From JAGLTA01 sp023142625 (GTDB lineage: Bacteria > Patescibacteriota > Patescibacteriia > JAACEG01), in the NCBI GenBank assembly GCA_030641665.1, contig DAOWHA010000040.1:1-10264 (forward strand): a stretch of DNA of 10,264 nt. Reading direction: 5' to 3'. The position numbers and the translations under genes are program-made. Within the stretch, counting starts at the first letter, position 1; the number at the start of each line of letters is the position of its first letter. Positions 7,177 to 10,264 of this stretch are shown piece after piece. The notes below the pieces were generated by a model. That model saw only the letters and a program-made list of their open reading frames with translations, searched no databases and had not been told where the DNA came from.

Positions 7177-8409
7177 ATGAAAAACAGCAAATCCAAAATT
7201 AAATACTCGGATTTTTATGGCTTAAGAAAAGAGAAATTTGAGTTTTTAAAAAGTCATAGTGTTAAAAATACTAAATGGCAGAATTTGGAAGCAAAAGAGC
7301 CGTTTTGTTTTTTCGTGCCGAAAGATTTTAGATTAGAAGGCGAGTATAGCAAATTTATTTCTGTTAAAGATATTTTTGAAAAATACAACGCTGGAATTGC
7401 CACTGGCAAAGACGATGTTTTGGTTGGTTTTAATAAGCAGGATTTAACAACAAAATTATCTATTAGAGATAAAGGGTTATTTGAGATTACAATGCAGAAT
7501 TACGGAGTAAAAAAAGATTTAGTTAAAAGGTGGCGCAATGAATTAAAAAATATAGAAATTGACGAACAAATAAAAAAATATAATTATCGTCCATTTGATG
7601 ATAGGTTTATAATTTATAATCAAAAAATTTTACAAAGAGCAAGGCGTAAAATAATGGATAATTTTTTAGGTGATAATTTGGGTCTTGTTATGATGAATAA
7701 TAGTAAGTTAGAAATTTTTAATGAAATTTTTATAACAAATTTTTTATCTGATAAACATTTAATCGGGCATCAATCGTATGTTTTCCCGCTTTACCTTTAT
7801 GATCAATACACTGAACAAAAAAATTGTTCAGTTGCTATGTTTGATAAATTAGACAAGCCGGCAAAGCGATCAAATATTAAAAAAGAAATTTTGGAAATGT
7901 TAAAAGCGAAATATAATAAAATAATAAAGCCAGAAGAAGTTTTTAATTATATTTACGCGGTTTTGTATTCTAATAAATACAGGAAAAAATATCAGGAATT
8001 TTTAAAAATAGATTTTCCGCGAATTCCATTTGCGAAAGATTATAAGCTGTTTAAAGAGTTAAGTAAAATAGGCAAGGAATTGATAGATTTGCATCTGTTG
8101 AAAAACAGAAAATTAAAAAAGACGACAGCGAAATTTTGCGGAATCGGATTAAACAAGATTGAAAAAAGAGAGTATAATAAAAAAGAAAAAAGATTATACA
8201 TAAGCGAAAATCAATATTTTGAAAATGTCGGTTTAGAGGTTTGGGAATATTATATCGGCGGTTATCAAGTTTTAGACAAATGGATAAAAGACAGAATCGG
8301 CAAAAATTTAAGCGCGGAAGAAGCAGGGCATTATTTAAAAATAATAGAGAGTCTGCAGCAGACGATTGAAGCGCAGAAAAAGATAGACGGATTATTTCTA
8401 AAATTATAA
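7177..8409 (+). CDS. C-terminal specificity (target-recognition) part of the split restriction-modification enzyme
   Basis: This 410-residue ORF has no catalytic motif of its own. It matches the C-terminal specificity domain of type ISP/IIG enzymes (PF18135-like). The opening KIKYSDFYGLRKEKFEFL (7-24) is the segment that in intact relatives follows the LFVK end of the methylase core. After it come PFCFFVPKDF (42-51), NYRPFDDRFIIYN (136-148), FPLYLYD (203-209), NYIYAVLYSNKYRKKYQEFL (257-276) with DFPRIPF (279-285), and VWEYYIGGYQVLDKWIKDR (355-373) with an amphipathic C-terminal helix. Together with 4165-6003 it adds up to 1022 residues, a normal size for the whole enzyme. It has its own TTTTATG start, 4 bp after the Abi-like ORF, and murC starts 9 bp after its stop. 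It may act in trans with the catalytic half or be a relic; its uninterrupted length favours retained selection or a recent split. Confidence 0.82.
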   Translation: MKNSKSKIKYSDFYGLRKEKFEFLKSHSVKNTKWQNLEAKEPFCFFVPKDFRLEGEYSKFISVKDIFEKYNAGIATGKDDVLVGFNKQDLTTKLSIRDKGLFEITMQNYGVKKDLVKRWRNELKNIEIDEQIKKYNYRPFDDRFIIYNQKILQRARRKIMDNFLGDNLGLVMMNNSKLEIFNEIFITNFLSDKHLIGHQSYVFPLYLYDQYTEQKNCSVAMFDKLDKPAKRSNIKKEILEMLKAKYNKIIKPEEVFNYIYAVLYSNKYRKKYQEFLKIDFPRIPFAKDYKLFKELSKIGKELIDLHLLKNRKLKKTTAKFCGIGLNKIEKREYNKKEKRLYISENQYFENVGLEVWEYYIGGYQVLDKWIKDRIGKNLSAEEAGHYLKIIESLQQTIEAQKKIDGLFLKL

Positions 8410-8418
8410 GATAAATTT

Positions 8419-9789
8419 ATGGAATTGAAATCAAAAAAAATATATTTTATCGGGATTGAGGGGGCTGGGACTTCGGCGCTGGCGCAGATATATAAAAAAC
8501 TAGGATGCGAAGTTATCGGTTCTGATAGCGGTGATCATTTTTACGGCAAAGTTTTGAAAAAAGCGGAAATCAGAGTTTATAAAAAATTTAATAGAAAAAA
8601 TCTGCCAAAAGAAGTTAATTTAGTCGTTCACTCAACATGCGTAAAAGATGATAATATAGAAATAAAAGAGGCGAAAAAGAGGAGTTTAAAAATTTTGCCG
8701 TATCCTGTGGCATTAGCGGATCTGTTCAATGAAAAATTCGGCATCGCAGTCTGCGGAACGCATGGAAAGACAACCGTCACCGCTATGTCAGGGTTGCTGC
8801 TGCAAAAAGCGAAATTAGATCCAACTGTCTTGGTCGGCTCGCTGGTAAAAAATTTTAAAGGAAACGCGATTATCGGCAAGTCAAAATATTTTGTTTTAGA
8901 AGCTGACGAATACCAGAATAAATTGCGGTATTATCAGCCGAAAATTATTATTTTGAATAATATTGATTTTGATCATCCTGATTTTTTTCCGACCATAAAA
9001 GAGTATAAAAGCGCTTTTAGTAAATTTGTAAAAAAATTAGGCAAAGATTGCGTCGTGATTGCAAATTTTGACGATAAAAATGTAAAGGAGGTAATAAAGG
9101 GGATTAAAGCGAAAGTTATCGGTTTTGGAAAAAATAGCGGAGATATAACTTACAAAATATTAAGCGATAATAACGGAAAAAATAGATTTAATATTTTTGT
9201 GAATAAAAAAAAGTTAGGAATATTTGAACTTAAAGTTTTAGGCGAGCATAATATTTTAAACTCTTTGCCGGTTATCGCGCTGTCTCAAGTTTTTAAAATA
9301 GATTTGAAAATTGTTAAAAAAACTCTAACTGATTTTGCCGGCGCTGAAAGAAGGATGGAGGAAAAAGGAAAGTTTAAAAATTTTGTTATTTATGACGACT
9401 ACGCGCATCACCCAGCAGAAATTAAAGCGACCATAAAAACGGCAAAACAGAATTTTAAAGATAGAAAATTTTTGGTTGTTTTTCAGCCGCATTCTTTTTC
9501 AAGGACAAAAGCGCTGCTTGCCGATTTTGCTAAAAGTTTTAACGGCGCGGACAGAGTGGTTGTTTTGGATATTTACGGCAGCGCGCGTGAAAACACGGGA
9601 AATATTCATTCGTCGGATTTGGTTAAAAAAATAAATAAAAATTTTCCAAATCAAGCATTGTATATTTCTACAATCCGAAAGGCGATAAATTTTTTAAAAA
9701 TGAATTTATCAGGCAAGGGCGTTTTAATCACGATGGGCGCAGGCGATGTTTGGCGAGTAGCTGAAAAATTAACGAGAACTAAAAAATAA
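8419..9789 (+). CDS. murC: UDP-N-acetylmuramate--L-alanine ligase
   Basis: MurC is the cytoplasmic Mur ligase that adds L-alanine to UDP-MurNAc using ATP, the first amino-acid step of the peptidoglycan stem peptide. The 456-residue protein is full length for the family. In order it shows an N-terminal Rossmann-like UDP-binding motif GIEGAGTSALA (12-22), the ATP P-loop GTHGKTT (113-119), LEADEYQ (160-166), NNIDFDHPD (180-188), GEHNILN (275-281), FAGAERRM (306-313), YDDYAHHP (325-332), FQPHSFSRT (355-363) and GAGDVWRV (440-447). All key motifs are present, so it should be active. The related ligase Mpl is less likely, given the length and the lone Mur context. No other cell-wall gene lies nearby in the window. 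It sits 9 bp after the specificity ORF and 8 bp before the next gene, suggesting one transcript. The start is TTTATG without a Shine-Dalgarno sequence. Confidence 0.93.
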   Translation: MELKSKKIYFIGIEGAGTSALAQIYKKLGCEVIGSDSGDHFYGKVLKKAEIRVYKKFNRKNLPKEVNLVVHSTCVKDDNIEIKEAKKRSLKILPYPVALADLFNEKFGIAVCGTHGKTTVTAMSGLLLQKAKLDPTVLVGSLVKNFKGNAIIGKSKYFVLEADEYQNKLRYYQPKIIILNNIDFDHPDFFPTIKEYKSAFSKFVKKLGKDCVVIANFDDKNVKEVIKGIKAKVIGFGKNSGDITYKILSDNNGKNRFNIFVNKKKLGIFELKVLGEHNILNSLPVIALSQVFKIDLKIVKKTLTDFAGAERRMEEKGKFKNFVIYDDYAHHPAEIKATIKTAKQNFKDRKFLVVFQPHSFSRTKALLADFAKSFNGADRVVVLDIYGSARENTGNIHSSDLVKKINKNFPNQALYISTIRKAINFLKMNLSGKGVLITMGAGDVWRVAEKLTRTKK

Positions 9790-9797
9790 ATAAATTT

Positions 9798-10264
9798 ATG
9801 AAAAAAGTTTTTATTCTGATTTTCGCTTTTTTAATTTTAACAGCGGTTTTTTTAGTTGGTTTTATTTTGTTAAATAATAAAAATGAAAAGCAGGCGGCTA
9901 TTTCAATAGATAATAATCAAGATCAAATTTGTCGTCTTAATGAAGATTGCGTTCCGAAAGAAGCTTTAATGGGGATTCGCTATTTTTGCCAAGACCGAAA
10001 ATGCGCTAGCGAAGTTTTAGGAAATCCAGCATCAATAAATTGCCAAGAAAAAGGAGGCGTTTTAGATATTCGCCATGATTTTAGAAATCAGGAGTACGGG
10101 GTTTGTGTTTTTCAAGATATGTCAGAATGCGAGGAATGGAAGTTTTTTAAAGAGGAGTGCGCGCAGGGCGATTTTTATTTAAGAGGCAATACGCGGGATG
10201 GCGAGATTATCAGTTTGCGCGGAGCTGAGTTTGACGATTATTTTGAAATGCTAAACGGCGATAA
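9798..10264 (+). CDS. Membrane-anchored Cys-rich DUF333 protein (3' partial)
   Basis: The ATG at 9798 (after AAATTT) opens a frame that reaches the window end without a stop, giving 155 residues. Residues about 4-25 are one hydrophobic helix, so the protein is probably a signal-anchored or secreted extracytoplasmic protein. A small cysteine-bearing segment (C45, C51, C64, C69) follows. Residues about 76-121 match DUF333 (PF03891-like): NPASINCQEKGGVLDIR, YGVCVF, then CEEWKFFKEEC. Eight cysteines after the helix suggest disulfide bonds. DUF333 function is unknown. Acidic sequence after 133 begins another region cut by the window edge. It lies 8 bp after murC, probably co-transcribed, without an obvious functional link. 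Confidence 0.8.
   Translation, partial: MKKVFILIFAFLILTAVFLVGFILLNNKNEKQAAISIDNNQDQICRLNEDCVPKEALMGIRYFCQDRKCASEVLGNPASINCQEKGGVLDIRHDFRNQEYGVCVFQDMSECEEWKFFKEECAQGDFYLRGNTRDGEIISLRGAEFDDYFEMLNGD

Noticed and set aside
4165..8409. Full type ISP enzyme with translocase (LlaGI-like)
   Set aside because: No Walker A/B helicase motifs are seen between the PD-(D/E)XK nuclease and the methylase, and the combined 1022 residues are too short for that architecture.
8628..8879. Minus-strand ORF inside murC
   Set aside because: It lies fully opposite the conserved MurC P-loop region; no independent support.

Overview
The window looks like chromosomal DNA from an AT-rich, small-genome bacterium, most likely a Candidate Phyla Radiation (Patescibacteria/Parcubacteria-type) lineage. 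This is inferred from three things. A murC gene marks a peptidoglycan-making bacterium. The accompanying families (MopE-like metal-binding protein, bacterial TSP3 calcium-binding repeats, PF09826-type beta-propeller, DUF333) occur together often in such genomes. None of the starts I could place has a clear Shine-Dalgarno sequence; most are preceded directly by TTT (TTTATG). All genes lie on the + strand, every visible stop is TAA or TAG, and no in-frame TGA is seen, so the standard code fits. No rRNA, tRNA, CRISPR array or transposase gene was recognised.

Region 1 (1-3915) encodes three exported or membrane-anchored proteins. They are the C-terminal 422 residues of a large cysteine-rich MopE-like protein, a small anchored protein with TSP3-type calcium-binding repeats, and a 693-residue anchored beta-propeller protein. 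A strong perfect hairpin (3928-3964) closes the block.

Region 2 (3966-8409) is a defence-type accessory island. It opens with a 165-bp MITE-like palindromic element (3968-4132). Next is the front part of a single-chain restriction-modification enzyme: a PD-(D/E)XK nuclease joined to an N6-adenine methylase. The matching C-terminal specificity domain is a separate ORF at 7177-8409. Between the halves are about 1.17 kb holding a second palindromic element (about 6037-6213) and an AT-rich gene resembling abortive-infection C-terminal (Abi_C / STM4504-CBY_0614-like) proteins. That inserted gene is itself broken by an apparent one-base deletion near 6663. The break in the enzyme falls on the seam between catalytic core and target-recognition domain, and each half has its own start and stop. 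The result could therefore be a dead enzyme or a two-chain enzyme.

Region 3 (8419-10264) holds murC (cytoplasmic UDP-MurNAc--L-alanine ligase), 9 bp after the specificity half. It is followed 8 bp later by an anchored, cysteine-rich DUF333-containing protein that runs off the window. The short spacings suggest co-transcription from at least 7177 onward, but no promoter could be assigned with confidence.
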